8,620 nucleotides of DNA from Clostridia bacterium (GCA_016290255.1 JAEETG010000003.1:1-8620); one strand, 5' to 3'; numbered from the stretch's first letter, positions 1 to 6,406 are shown. Numbers and translations: made by a program. The notes: generated by a model not told the origin, from the sequence alone.

Positions 1-1998
1 AAGAGGCCAGAGTATTTTGTGGATCAGTTCTGTGAAATTCAAGATATGATGGCTGCTGTTGATGTTGCAAACCATTTTGAAAAGAATTATATTTCAACAT
101 ATGAAAAAATTGTTTATGCAGGAACCAAGATTCAAGAACAAACAGACAGAAAAATGGAAGAGCTCACAGCAATTAGGAATGAGGCAATCAAGAAAGGCTT
201 AACAGAAGAAAATGAAGCGTTTGCAAAGTTTGATAAGGAATATCAAAAACTGGCAAAGAAAGCAAACCAAGAAAGAGTTTCTTTGGAAGCACAAAAAGCA
301 GCAATTCAACACTATAAAGATTGTGTTTGGGTTGTGAACCTTGTGAGCAACTATGAACCAGAAAGTGTTATGGAACAAAGAGAGAGCGGGCTATTGAATG
401 ACATGACAAATGATGAAATTGTTGCATACACACAATATTATCAATGCATAGAAATCATAAACAAAGGTTCAATCTATGATGAAGAACACCAACAAGAAAG
501 AGAACAAGCACTTGTTGACATATTGTCTGCAACAGACATGACACAAGTGAACGGAATTGATTTTTCTGTGATAGATGAATTAGCAAAAGATGTTCAAGAA
601 CAAAAAGTTGTTAAGAAAGTTGAAAGAAAACAAAGAGACTGGAAAGCTGTTGCAAAAATGCTCGAAAAAGTTCAAAAGAAGAGCCTAAGCTTTGAAGAAA
701 CAATAAAGGCAATTGAAAACTATCAGGCTGGAAAAGAACAAACAGAAAAAGATAAAATGGTTATAAAAGATTTCTTCACTGTTTATAACTATGTTTCAAA
801 ACTCGGCGACAAAGCTTTTGAAAACGAAAAAATAAGAATTGCAGCAATGAGTGAAAAAGACTATGGAAAACTTGATAAAAACAGCCTTGACTCATTTGAA
901 AGTTTGATTGGCTGGCTCACTATTGATGAAAAGTTTAGCGGAATCAACAGTTTGTCAGATAAAATTCATGAATACGAAATGAGAAAAGGAAGTTTGTCTC
1001 GCTCTGCTGTTGAAATAAACGAAATTTATTTCGATTTGGCAACAAAAATCATTAAAAAGGCAGCAAAAGATGCAGAAAACTCAAAAGCAAAATCTGGAAT
1101 AGAAATTGCAAGAGAAAACATAAAAGAAAAAGATGTTAATGACTATAAAGATGGCATGAGCGGAGCAGAAGTTATGGGCAAAAAACTTGAAAAGTTTATG
1201 CCACAAATAAGCCCTGATAAAGACAAAAAGAAAGACATCAGCAAAAAGAAAACAGAAAAGCCACAATCATTTGAAGAACTAATTTTGAAAGAAGTTTTCA
1301 AGTGCATAAAAGATTATGAAACACTTGATGAAGCATCAAAAATAAAAATGCAACTACTAAAAATTGTTCTCACAAAAGAATTTGTTCCTGCCAAGGTGGG
1401 AGAGGCTGAAATGATAACAAAAGCAGTCATTGAATCAAAAATTGGTAAAAATGAATGCATAGAAATTGAAAAAGTTTCAAAAGAACTAATTCACTTAATC
1501 AAAGACAAAGTTGCTGAATGCGAAGAAATTGAAAAACTTGTTCAAAAAGGTTCAATTGAAGGGCTTTCAAAAGATGACAAAGATCTAAGAGAAAGTGTGT
1601 TGCGTTATTCAAAAACCAACAATTCAAGATTTGTTCTTGCTCACTTTGTTCAAAATGAAGAAGATGCATCAAAAATTGTTAAAGCAGTCATTGAAGGGGC
1701 AAAGAAAGATGCAAACAAAAAGTCAGTTTCAACAAAGGCAAGCAAGCAAAAATCCATAGTTAATCACTCTGGAATTGAAGAACTTGTTGCTGACACATAT
1801 GATCTATTAGACAAACTCATGCGCTTAGCAATCACTTTGTCACCAAAAGAAGAAGCTGAAGAAAGAAAACAAGAAAACAAAAAAGGCAAAGACAAGAGAG
1901 AAGAAATTGCCAAACTCATTGGGGTTGTTTCTGGTAAAAGAGCCAAAAATGCACCTGAGAAAAGAGATTTGGACAGCAAAATTGTTTTGGAAAATTAG
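1..1998 (+). CDS. Large charged helical protein of unknown function (5' end outside the window)
   Basis: I do not recognise this protein. The frame is open to the left edge (it reads K-R-P-E-Y-F before the first possible GTG start at 19), and no well-placed ribosome-binding site precedes that GTG, so the gene probably begins outside the window; 665 residues are visible. Composition is very rich in Lys, Glu, Ala and Ile. There is no signal peptide, no membrane segment and no cysteine motif, so a soluble cytoplasmic protein is likely. Residues about 45-110 look like a coiled coil (K/E/Q-rich with spaced hydrophobics). Residues about 395-425 form a Lys-rich, probably disordered linker, followed by a further helical domain. 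Two stretches near 1363-1440 and 1620-1700 share an FV...KAVIE pattern and may be a degenerate repeat. The gene ends with TAG, 28 bases before a small gene on the same strand, so the two are probably co-transcribed. A scaffold or structural role is possible but unsupported. Confidence 0.8.
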   Translation, partial: KRPEYFVDQFCEIQDMMAAVDVANHFEKNYISTYEKIVYAGTKIQEQTDRKMEELTAIRNEAIKKGLTEENEAFAKFDKEYQKLAKKANQERVSLEAQKAAIQHYKDCVWVVNLVSNYEPESVMEQRESGLLNDMTNDEIVAYTQYYQCIEIINKGSIYDEEHQQEREQALVDILSATDMTQVNGIDFSVIDELAKDVQEQKVVKKVERKQRDWKAVAKMLEKVQKKSLSFEETIKAIENYQAGKEQTEKDKMVIKDFFTVYNYVSKLGDKAFENEKIRIAAMSEKDYGKLDKNSLDSFESLIGWLTIDEKFSGINSLSDKIHEYEMRKGSLSRSAVEINEIYFDLATKIIKKAAKDAENSKAKSGIEIARENIKEKDVNDYKDGMSGAEVMGKKLEKFMPQISPDKDKKKDISKKKTEKPQSFEELILKEVFKCIKDYETLDEASKIKMQLLKIVLTKEFVPAKVGEAEMITKAVIESKIGKNECIEIEKVSKELIHLIKDKVAECEEIEKLVQKGSIEGLSKDDKDLRESVLRYSKTNNSRFVLAHFVQNEEDASKIVKAVIEGAKKDANKKSVSTKASKQKSIVNHSGIEELVADTYDLLDKLMRLAITLSPKEEAEERKQENKKGKDKREEIAKLIGVVSGKRAKNAPEKRDLDSKIVLEN

Positions 1999-2010
1999 TT
2001 ATTAACATTA

Positions 2011-2016
2011 AAGGAG
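2011..2016 (+). promoter_or_regulatory. Ribosome-binding site of the 82-residue small gene
   Basis: AAGGAG lies 10 bases upstream of the ATG at 2027. This near-perfect Shine-Dalgarno site in the 28-base gap after the large gene supports the small ORF as a translated gene and fixes its start. Confidence 0.8.
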
Positions 2017-2026
2017 AATATATATT

Positions 2027-2275
2027 ATGAAAACATTATCAAAAAATGACCCAAAAGTTATTGAAACAAGTTATGACATTTTGGAAAAAATTGTTGTTGC
2101 AATAGACTTTAAAACAAAAGAAGAGTTGGTTGAGCTTGCAACAATCATGGCAGATAAAGCAGAAAAGGGTGACTACCCACAACTATTAAAACTTGCTTAT
2201 GCAGATGCAAAGCACAAAGTTGAACTTTTGAGTTTGCAACAACTTAATGAAGTTAAGAGAATTATAAACTCTTAA
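2027..2275 (+). CDS. Small helical protein of unknown function, 82 residues
   Basis: No family is recognised. The ATG is preceded by AAGGAG at a 10-base spacing, the codon use matches its neighbours, and a terminator follows the TAA stop by about 25 bases, so this looks like a genuine last gene of a transcription unit. The protein is charged (Lys/Glu-rich), has no cysteine, signal peptide or membrane segment, and its hydrophobic spacing suggests three or four amphipathic helices: about residues 9-25, 29-46, 52-65 and 69-82. It follows the large charged protein by 28 bases with no terminator between, so it may be a partner or accessory of that protein. This link is inferred from position only. 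Whether the two products interact cannot be told from sequence. Confidence 0.75.
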   Translation: MKTLSKNDPKVIETSYDILEKIVVAIDFKTKEELVELATIMADKAEKGDYPQLLKLAYADAKHKVELLSLQQLNEVKRIINS

Positions 2276-2291
2276 TCAAAAAGTTTCAAAG

Positions 2292-2327
2292 AAAAAAGAC
2301 TTAATGAAATTCATTAAGCCTTTTTTT
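2292..2327. terminator. Two-way Rho-independent terminator between convergent genes
   Basis: CTTAATGA and TCATTAAG (2300-2318) form a perfect 8-bp stem around a 3-base loop. An A-run lies on the left (2292-2297) and a T-run on the right (2321-2327), so each strand has a hairpin followed by a U-tract. It sits 25 bases after the plus-strand small gene and just after the minus-strand 60-residue gene, and should end both. Confidence 0.85.
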
Positions 2328-2334
2328 GTTTTTG

Positions 2335-2517
2335 TTATCTTTTTATCATTGGCATACCAATAACATCATTTTTATTGAATGAGTTGTGATGTTGTGCTTT
2401 GCGTAAAGCGTCATTTGGGTCTTGTCCCTTTTCAACATAGCAACCATATTTTGGGTCGTATGAACGCTTTGTTGATTCAACAATTTCTTTGATTGCTTTT
2501 TTCTTGTCTCTTGTCAT
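2335..2517 (-). CDS. Small hypothetical protein, 60 residues
   Basis: This short gene has its own transcription signals: an extended -10 sigma-A promoter about 40 bases upstream of the start, a ribosome-binding site (AAGGATGG-like, about 8-12 bases before the ATG), and a terminator just past its TAA stop. Together these support a real gene despite its size. The protein is basic and hydrophilic, with a Lys-rich N-terminal helix (about residues 3-18), a single cysteine at residue 26 in a Tyr/Gly-rich turn, a possible second helix around residues 34-44, and a hydrophobic-basic tail ending in Pro-Met-Ile-Lys-Arg. No signal peptide or membrane segment is present. I do not recognise the family. It is convergent with the 82-residue gene and separate from the mnmA operon upstream on the same strand. 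Confidence 0.7.
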   Translation of the reverse strand: MTRDKKKAIKEIVESTKRSYDPKYGCYVEKGQDPNDALRKAQHHNSFNKNDVIGMPMIKR

Positions 2518-2557
2518 TTGAATACACCATCCTTTCTAAATTTTTATTTGCAGTGTT

Positions 2558-2586
2558 ATTATAGCATAACAAAAATAAAAATTCAA
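2558..2586 (-). promoter_or_regulatory. Sigma-A promoter with extended -10 for the 60-residue gene
   Basis: On the minus strand there is a perfect TATAAT (2563-2558) preceded by TGC, giving the extended form TGnTATAAT. At 17 bases upstream lies TTGAAT (2586-2581), 4 of 6 to TTGACA. Predicted transcription starts near 2551, leaving a leader of about 34 bases before the ATG at 2517. Confidence 0.75.
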
Positions 2587-2607
2587 CACTGTTTGTTGAG
2601 AATTTTT
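2577..2607 (-). terminator. Possible second terminator hairpin after mnmA, overlapping a -35 box
   Basis: Seven outer pairs (2577-2583 with 2601-2607) and five inner pairs (CAACA 2584-2588 with TGTTG 2594-2598) form a stem with a 2-base bulge and 5-base loop. On the minus strand it is followed by a T-rich run, so it could end read-through from the mnmA operon. It overlaps the -35 box of the 60-residue gene, so a regulatory role is an alternative. Confidence 0.45.
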
Positions 2608-2623
2608 AATAATTTTGCAAAAC

Positions 2624-2654
2624 AAAAAATAAGTGCAATTTTTGCGCTTATTTT
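2624..2654 (-). terminator. Terminator of the gapA-mnmA operon
   Basis: ATAAGTGCAA and TTGCGCTTAT flank a 3-base loop, with extra A-T pairs outside (2626-2654). On the minus strand one C-A mismatch interrupts the stem, and six T follow directly. It lies about 60 bases past the mnmA stop, the expected position for the operon's terminator. On the plus strand the mismatch becomes a G-U pair, but no plus-strand gene needs it. Confidence 0.65.
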
Positions 2655-2716
2655 ATTTTTGTGTATATTTTTGTGATAAACATTATAAAATCGCAAATTT
2701 GGGCAAAAAATTGGGG

Positions 2717-3796
2717 TTATTTAAAGGTTTCAACAATTTCTCCACCGCCAAGGCAGTTTTCGTTTTCATCATACAGCACAACAAACTGCCCTTCAGTGAC
2801 TGCTCGTTGTGGGGTTTTGAACTCAACCTCAATTTCATCGCCTTTTGGAATAACTTTAACTTTTTGGTCTGGCTGGCGATATCTAAATTTTGCAAAGCAC
2901 TCAAAAGGCTCTTTTCTTTCTTTTGGAATCCAGTTGAAAGTGTTTGCCCTAAGGCCATTTGAAAACAAAAATTCATCTTCACCTTGTTCAACATAAAGTA
3001 TGTTGTTTTTCAGGTCCTTTTTCACAACAAACCATCTTTCACCATTGCCATCTTTTTGGCCACCAATGCCAAGACCTCGGCGTTGACCAAGAGTGTAGAA
3101 CATAAGGCCGTTATGTTTTCCAATGGTTTTTCCATCAACCGTTTTGATGTCGCCTTTTTGAAAAGGAAGATATGTTGACAAGAAGTTTCTAAAGTTTCTC
3201 TCTCCAATAAAGCATATTCCAGTGCTGTCTTTTTTGTGGGCGGTTATAAGGCCATTTTTTTCTGCAATTTTTCTAACTTCAGTTTTTGGCAATTTTGCCA
3301 GTGGAAACATTGCGTAACTTAATTGTGTTTGATTTAACTGGTTTAAAAAATATGTTTGGTCTTTTGTTTTATCAAATGATTTTCTAAGATAAAATAATCC
3401 ATCTTTTTCATAAACATCAGCGTAGTGCCCTGTTGCAATTTTGTCTGCGCCAAGAGAAAGAGCTTTGTTCAAAAACAAATCAAACTTAATTTCACGGTTG
3501 CACAAAACATCTGGGTTAGGGGTTCTGCCTTCGCTGTAACTTTTTAAGAAATACTTAAAAACTTTGTCATAATATTCTTTTGCAAAGTTAACTGAATAAT
3601 ATGGTATGCCAATTTTTTGGCATACTGAAAAAGCGTCTTCATAATCTTGTTGGCTGGTGCAAGTTCCATTTTCATCTTTTTCTTCCCAGTTTTTCATAAA
3701 AAGCCCAACAACATTATAACCTTGTTCTTTTAGAAGTAGAGCAGTGACAGAACTATCAACGCCACCGCTCATTCCAACAACAATTGTTTCTTTCAT
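2717..3796 (-). CDS. mnmA: tRNA-specific 2-thiouridylase MnmA
   Basis: MnmA activates U34 of the Lys, Glu and Gln tRNAs with ATP and inserts sulfur taken from a cysteine desulfurase relay, giving 2-thiouridine in the cytoplasm. The 359 residues match the usual family length. Visible marks in order are the PP-loop SGGVDSS at residues 10-16 (ATP binding), the NPDVLCN motif with the first catalytic cysteine at 99, GHYAD at 123-127, STGICFIGER with the second catalytic cysteine at 195, the GQRRG region at 238-242, and the C-terminal beta-barrel with FRYRQ and GQFVVLYD. Both active cysteines are present, so the enzyme should be active. The ATG overlaps the upstream gene's TGA by 4 bases (ATGA), and a GGAG site lies 8 bases before it, which points to coupled translation. 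It is the last gene of the operon. No cysteine desulfurase gene is next to it in this window. Confidence 0.97.
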   Translation of the reverse strand: MKETIVVGMSGGVDSSVTALLLKEQGYNVVGLFMKNWEEKDENGTCTSQQDYEDAFSVCQKIGIPYYSVNFAKEYYDKVFKYFLKSYSEGRTPNPDVLCNREIKFDLFLNKALSLGADKIATGHYADVYEKDGLFYLRKSFDKTKDQTYFLNQLNQTQLSYAMFPLAKLPKTEVRKIAEKNGLITAHKKDSTGICFIGERNFRNFLSTYLPFQKGDIKTVDGKTIGKHNGLMFYTLGQRRGLGIGGQKDGNGERWFVVKKDLKNNILYVEQGEDEFLFSNGLRANTFNWIPKERKEPFECFAKFRYRQPDQKVKVIPKGDEIEVEFKTPQRAVTEGQFVVLYDENENCLGGGEIVETFK

Positions 3797-4287
3797 TTTT
3801 TCTTCTCCGGCATAACAACAGGCACATTAAACCTTCTTGTTAAAAGTTTTACAATATCAGTAATCCACATAATAACAGCAACAGCACCACAAACACTTGG
3901 AAGAACAATCAAGTTTGTTTGCAGCATAAACACTGCCATTTGGGTTAGCACTCCAGCTGTTCCAAGTTTCAAAACACAAGCCGCTGGAATTAAAAAGAAC
4001 AGAAACAGAAAAGATAATAAGCTGTGCATGCTTGCTTTGAAATATCTCTGAACGTAGTAGGCATGTCCGCCCATCCAACCCAAAAAGATGCAAAAAAGTA
4101 GCGTGTTTTTGAAAGATAAATCTTTTGGGAAAATGGTTGTGTAAACAACCTTGTCTGGTTCATATTCTTTTCGGGCTTTTCTAACAAGTGAAAAACTTGC
4201 TTCTTTAATTTCGCTAAGCTTTGTGTGACATTTAGGGCAAACACCAAATTTTAATTTTATTCTTGCCCCACAATTTGGACATAACAT
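3793..4287 (-). CDS. Zinc-ribbon and TM2-domain membrane protein
   Basis: The 164-residue protein starts with a short zinc ribbon: CPNC at residues 3-6 and CPKC at 17-20, four cysteines suited to bind one metal ion. A charged linker (about 25-58) follows, then a TM2-type segment in which a hydrophobic helix runs into GWMGGHAYYVQRY (70-82), close to the TM2 signature of Gly, His, Tyr-Tyr/Phe-Tyr and Arg. Further membrane helices lie at about 88-105 and 125-146, and the tail is basic. TM2-domain proteins are widespread, but their function in bacteria is mostly unknown, so I assign none. The metal site and basic ends would face the cytoplasm by the positive-inside rule. The ribosome-binding site AAGGAA overlaps the GAPDH stop codon 11 bases upstream, and the 3' end overlaps the mnmA start by 4 bases, placing it firmly in the operon. 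Confidence 0.8.
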   Translation of the reverse strand: MLCPNCGARIKLKFGVCPKCHTKLSEIKEASFSLVRKARKEYEPDKVVYTTIFPKDLSFKNTLLFCIFLGWMGGHAYYVQRYFKASMHSLLSFLFLFFLIPAACVLKLGTAGVLTQMAVFMLQTNLIVLPSVCGAVAVIMWITDIVKLLTRRFNVPVVMPEKKK

Positions 4288-4298
4288 AAATTTTTTCC

Positions 4299-5312
4299 TT
4301 ATTTATTCATTAGTTTTGCTAAGTCAATAACACGGTTTGAGTAACCCCATTCGTTGTCATACCAAGCACAAACTTTAACAAATTTGTCACTAATCATAAT
4401 TCCAGCTTTTTCATCAAACACGCTAGATAGTGGGCAGCCATTGAAATCGCTTGAAACAAGTGGTTCATCTGTGTAACCCAAAATGCCTTTAAGGTTTGTT
4501 TTGCTCGCTTTTTTCATTGCTTCACAAATTTCTTCATATGTTGTTTTCTTTTTAAGTTTAACTGTTAGGTCAACAATAGACACATTGATTGTTGGAACTC
4601 TAAAGCTCATTCCAGTAAGTTTTCCTTTAAGGTGAGGAATAACAACTCCAATAAGTTTAGCTGCTCCTGTTGAAGATGGAATAATGTTCGCTGAAGCAGC
4701 TCTTCCGCCACGCCAGTCTTTTTTGCTTGAACCGTCAACAGTTAATTGTGTTGCTGTTGTTGAGTGAATTGTTGACATAAGTCCTTCTTCAACGCCAAAG
4801 TTGTCGTCCAAAACTTTAACAATTGGAGCCAAACAGTTTGTTGTGCAACTTGCGTTTGAAACAACTTTCATGCTTTTTTTGTATTCTTTGTCGTTAACAC
4901 CCATAACAATTGTTGGCATTTCTTTTCCTGGAGCAGTGACCATAACTTTCTTTGCTCCGCCTTTGAGGTGAAGGCTTGCAAGTTCCATGCTGGTAAATTT
5001 TCCACTTGCTTCCAAAACAACATCAACATCAAACTTATCCCAACCAATTTTGTCTGGTTCTTTTTCGCTTGAGAAGTTGATTTTGTTTCCGTTTATTGTG
5101 AGAGTTTTTCCTTTTCCAGAAACTTTTCCATCAAATGTTTTGTGCATTGTGTCATACTTAAATTGATATGCTGCATATTCTGCATCCATAAAAGGGTCGT
5201 TGATTGCAACAACTTTCACTTGTGGGTCAGCACTTGCAATTCTTGCAATAAGCCTTCCAATACGACCAAATCCGTTAATTCCAATTTTTGTTATTTTTTT
5301 TGCTTTTTCCAT
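4299..5312 (-). CDS. gapA: Glyceraldehyde-3-phosphate dehydrogenase, NAD-type
   Basis: This cytoplasmic glycolytic enzyme converts glyceraldehyde-3-phosphate, NAD and phosphate into 1,3-bisphosphoglycerate. The 337 residues fit the family. The N-terminal Rossmann motif GINGFGRIGR is at 11-20, and the Asp of AINDP (39) favours NAD over NADP. The catalytic motif SNASCTTNC places the active Cys at 156, with its partner His at 183 in IHSTTATQ. RGGRAAS-NIIPSSTGAAK (202-219) and the C-terminal YDNEWGYSNRV (318-328) are also classic. The ATTATQ/DWRGGR pattern resembles the E. coli GapA and eukaryotic branch more than the AYTNDQ pattern I associate with many Gram-positive GapA proteins. A strong AAGGAG site, which begins inside the upstream gene's TAA, lies about 7 bases before the ATG. 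It is the second gene of the operon. The neighbours are not the usual pgk and tpi. Confidence 0.97.
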   Translation of the reverse strand: MEKAKKITKIGINGFGRIGRLIARIASADPQVKVVAINDPFMDAEYAAYQFKYDTMHKTFDGKVSGKGKTLTINGNKINFSSEKEPDKIGWDKFDVDVVLEASGKFTSMELASLHLKGGAKKVMVTAPGKEMPTIVMGVNDKEYKKSMKVVSNASCTTNCLAPIVKVLDDNFGVEEGLMSTIHSTTATQLTVDGSSKKDWRGGRAASANIIPSSTGAAKLIGVVIPHLKGKLTGMSFRVPTINVSIVDLTVKLKKKTTYEEICEAMKKASKTNLKGILGYTDEPLVSSDFNGCPLSSVFDEKAGIMISDKFVKVCAWYDNEWGYSNRVIDLAKLMNK

Positions 5313-5325
5313 AATATTTATCTCC

Positions 5326-6267
5326 TTAATTTTTTCTTATTTTGTTTTTGATTATTGGTTTGTCTAATTTCGGCAGGGGCTTTCTTTCTTTTATTTCATC
5401 ACCAGTTTCATAGTGATAATCAAAGCCAAAGAGTGGCTCACCGAACGAATTCACCCGATTTGGCAAATCAACCCGCTTGAACAAAACTTTTTTTGCGTAA
5501 ACAAAAGTTGCCAAAATTCCAAGGCCAACCCATGCCACAATCAAAACAATCATCCACCAACTGTAAACAAAGTTAAAGAAAAATGGATAGATTGAGGTGA
5601 GTGCAACAAAGATGAGAAGAAACACAAATGACCACATTCCATAATTAAACATTGTTTTTTCTTGTTTTGCAACTTTTGGTTCATCGTCAAAAACATGTTT
5701 TGTTTCAATAGTCATATGTTTTGTGTCTGGAAATGTGTTGCAAATTCTAAGTTCACGAGTGTAGGCAATGTTTGACACAAGTGTTGCCACAATTTTTGAG
5801 TCCAAATACATCACTTCTGCTTCAGCAAAGTTGTCACTGTTTTTTCCAAGAATTTTAACTCCAATGTTATAAGACCAGTTTCCCAAAATTCTAAACATCT
5901 GATGAAATGGATTTGTCTTTTTTCTTGTTTTAACAATTTTATAGCCTTGAGCTCGTCTTGTTAATATTTCGTTCACAACTTCCACCGTTGTTGTTTGAGT
6001 TAAAAGCAAAACGTCATCATTTCCAGAAAGTGACAAAGCCATTGCAATCATTTCCTCATCACTTGTTTTGTGGCTGCAAACAAACAATTGGTGATTATCT
6101 GCTTGAACTGTTAGTTGCTTGAGGTCGTGAAGCCCTGGATATTGTGGATGAGATAGGAACATCACATTAACTTCTCTTTCATAAGTTAGTGCACAAGCAA
6201 GAACTTTTTCGTGTTTTTCAAAAATGTCTTTCCCGTCACCATCAGCTTTAATGATTAGTGTTAACAT
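5326..6267 (-). CDS. Membrane protein resembling a degenerate family 2 glycosyltransferase (GtrB/DPM-like)
   Basis: The family assignment is tentative. I choose the ATG at 6267 (313 residues): AAAGGGGGA sits just before it, and the predicted promoter at 6321-6292 lies downstream of the farther ATG at 6324, which therefore would not be transcribed. The first 110 residues alternate beta strands and helices like a nucleotide-binding fold. The segment from about 82 to 165 follows the order seen in polyprenyl-phosphate glycosyltransferases: GNDDVLLL strand, the helix NEILTRRAQGYKIV, a basic TRKK stretch, RILGNWSYNIGVKILG, then a region matching the usual 'rlldr.vv..l'. Two membrane helices (about 211-232 and 236-257) follow, as in GtrB-type enzymes, then a basic tail. 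Where active enzymes carry an Asp-x-Asp, this one reads T-Q-T-T (90-93), and the N-terminal PxYNE motif is absent, so it may be catalytically dead. It opens the gapA operon, and its TAA runs into the gapA ribosome-binding site. Confidence 0.6.
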   Translation of the reverse strand: MLTLIIKADGDGKDIFEKHEKVLACALTYEREVNVMFLSHPQYPGLHDLKQLTVQADNHQLFVCSHKTSDEEMIAMALSLSGNDDVLLLTQTTTVEVVNEILTRRAQGYKIVKTRKKTNPFHQMFRILGNWSYNIGVKILGKNSDNFAEAEVMYLDSKIVATLVSNIAYTRELRICNTFPDTKHMTIETKHVFDDEPKVAKQEKTMFNYGMWSFVFLLIFVALTSIYPFFFNFVYSWWMIVLIVAWVGLGILATFVYAKKVLFKRVDLPNRVNSFGEPLFGFDYHYETGDEIKERKPLPKLDKPIIKNKIRKN

Positions 6268-6280
6268 TTCTTCCCCCTTT
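6268..6280 (-). promoter_or_regulatory. Ribosome-binding site that decides the start of the glycosyltransferase-like gene
   Basis: On the minus strand AAAGGGGGA (6280-6272) lies four bases before the ATG at 6267. No comparable site precedes the in-frame ATG at 6324, which is also upstream of the promoter. This selects the 313-residue product. Confidence 0.7.
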
Positions 6281-6291
6281 TGTTTATTAAC

Positions 6292-6321
6292 ATTATACAA
6301 TATTTTAAATCTAAAACACAA
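6292..6321 (-). promoter_or_regulatory. Promoter of the glycosyltransferase-like/gapA/TM2/mnmA operon
   Basis: The minus strand has a perfect TATAAT (6297-6292). A weak -35 candidate, TTGTGT (6321-6316, 3 of 6), lies 18 bases upstream. Transcription would start near 6285, giving a leader of about 18 bases. The -35 is poor, so activation or another -35 choice is possible. Confidence 0.6.
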
Positions 6322-6333
6322 CAAAAATAAATA

Positions 6334-6352
6334 AACTTATGTAAAATAAGTT
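6334..6352. promoter_or_regulatory. Perfect 7-bp inverted repeat between divergent promoters (candidate operator)
   Basis: AACTTAT (6334-6340) and ATAAGTT (6346-6352) are exact inverted copies around a 5-base spacer. The element sits between the -35 of the gapA operon (6321-6316, minus) and the -35 of fba (6360-6365, plus), a natural site for one regulator to act on both. AT-rich sequence makes chance palindromes common, so this is a candidate only. Confidence 0.35.
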
Positions 6353-6359
6353 ATTTTAT

Positions 6360-6388
6360 TTGCTTTTATTTTTTGAATTCTTTATAAT
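6360..6388 (+). promoter_or_regulatory. Promoter of the aldolase gene
   Basis: A perfect TATAAT (6383-6388) lies 17 bases after TTGCTT (6360-6365, 3 of 6 to TTGACA). Transcription would start near 6395, leaving a very short leader of about 12 bases that holds just the ribosome-binding site GAGGTG (6396-6401). Confidence 0.65.
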
Positions 6389-6406
6389 AAAACAAGAGGT
6401 GAGAAA

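Noticed and set aside
19..21. GTG at 19 as the start of the large protein
   Set aside because: The frame stays open to the window edge and no properly spaced ribosome-binding site precedes the GTG (AAGAGG at 1-6 is 12 bases away). It cannot be fully excluded without upstream sequence.
2629..2660. Plus-strand terminator at the mnmA hairpin
   Set aside because: The stem is better paired on the plus strand, but no plus-strand gene ends nearby, so only the minus-strand role was annotated.
2633..2996. Two overlapping plus-strand ORFs of about 110 codons
   Set aside because: Both are antisense to the conserved C-terminal end of mnmA and lack a ribosome-binding site.
6268..6324. N-terminal extension of the glycosyltransferase-like protein to an in-frame ATG at 6324
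   Set aside because: The extension overlaps the predicted promoter and lacks a ribosome-binding site, while the ATG at 6267 has a good one.
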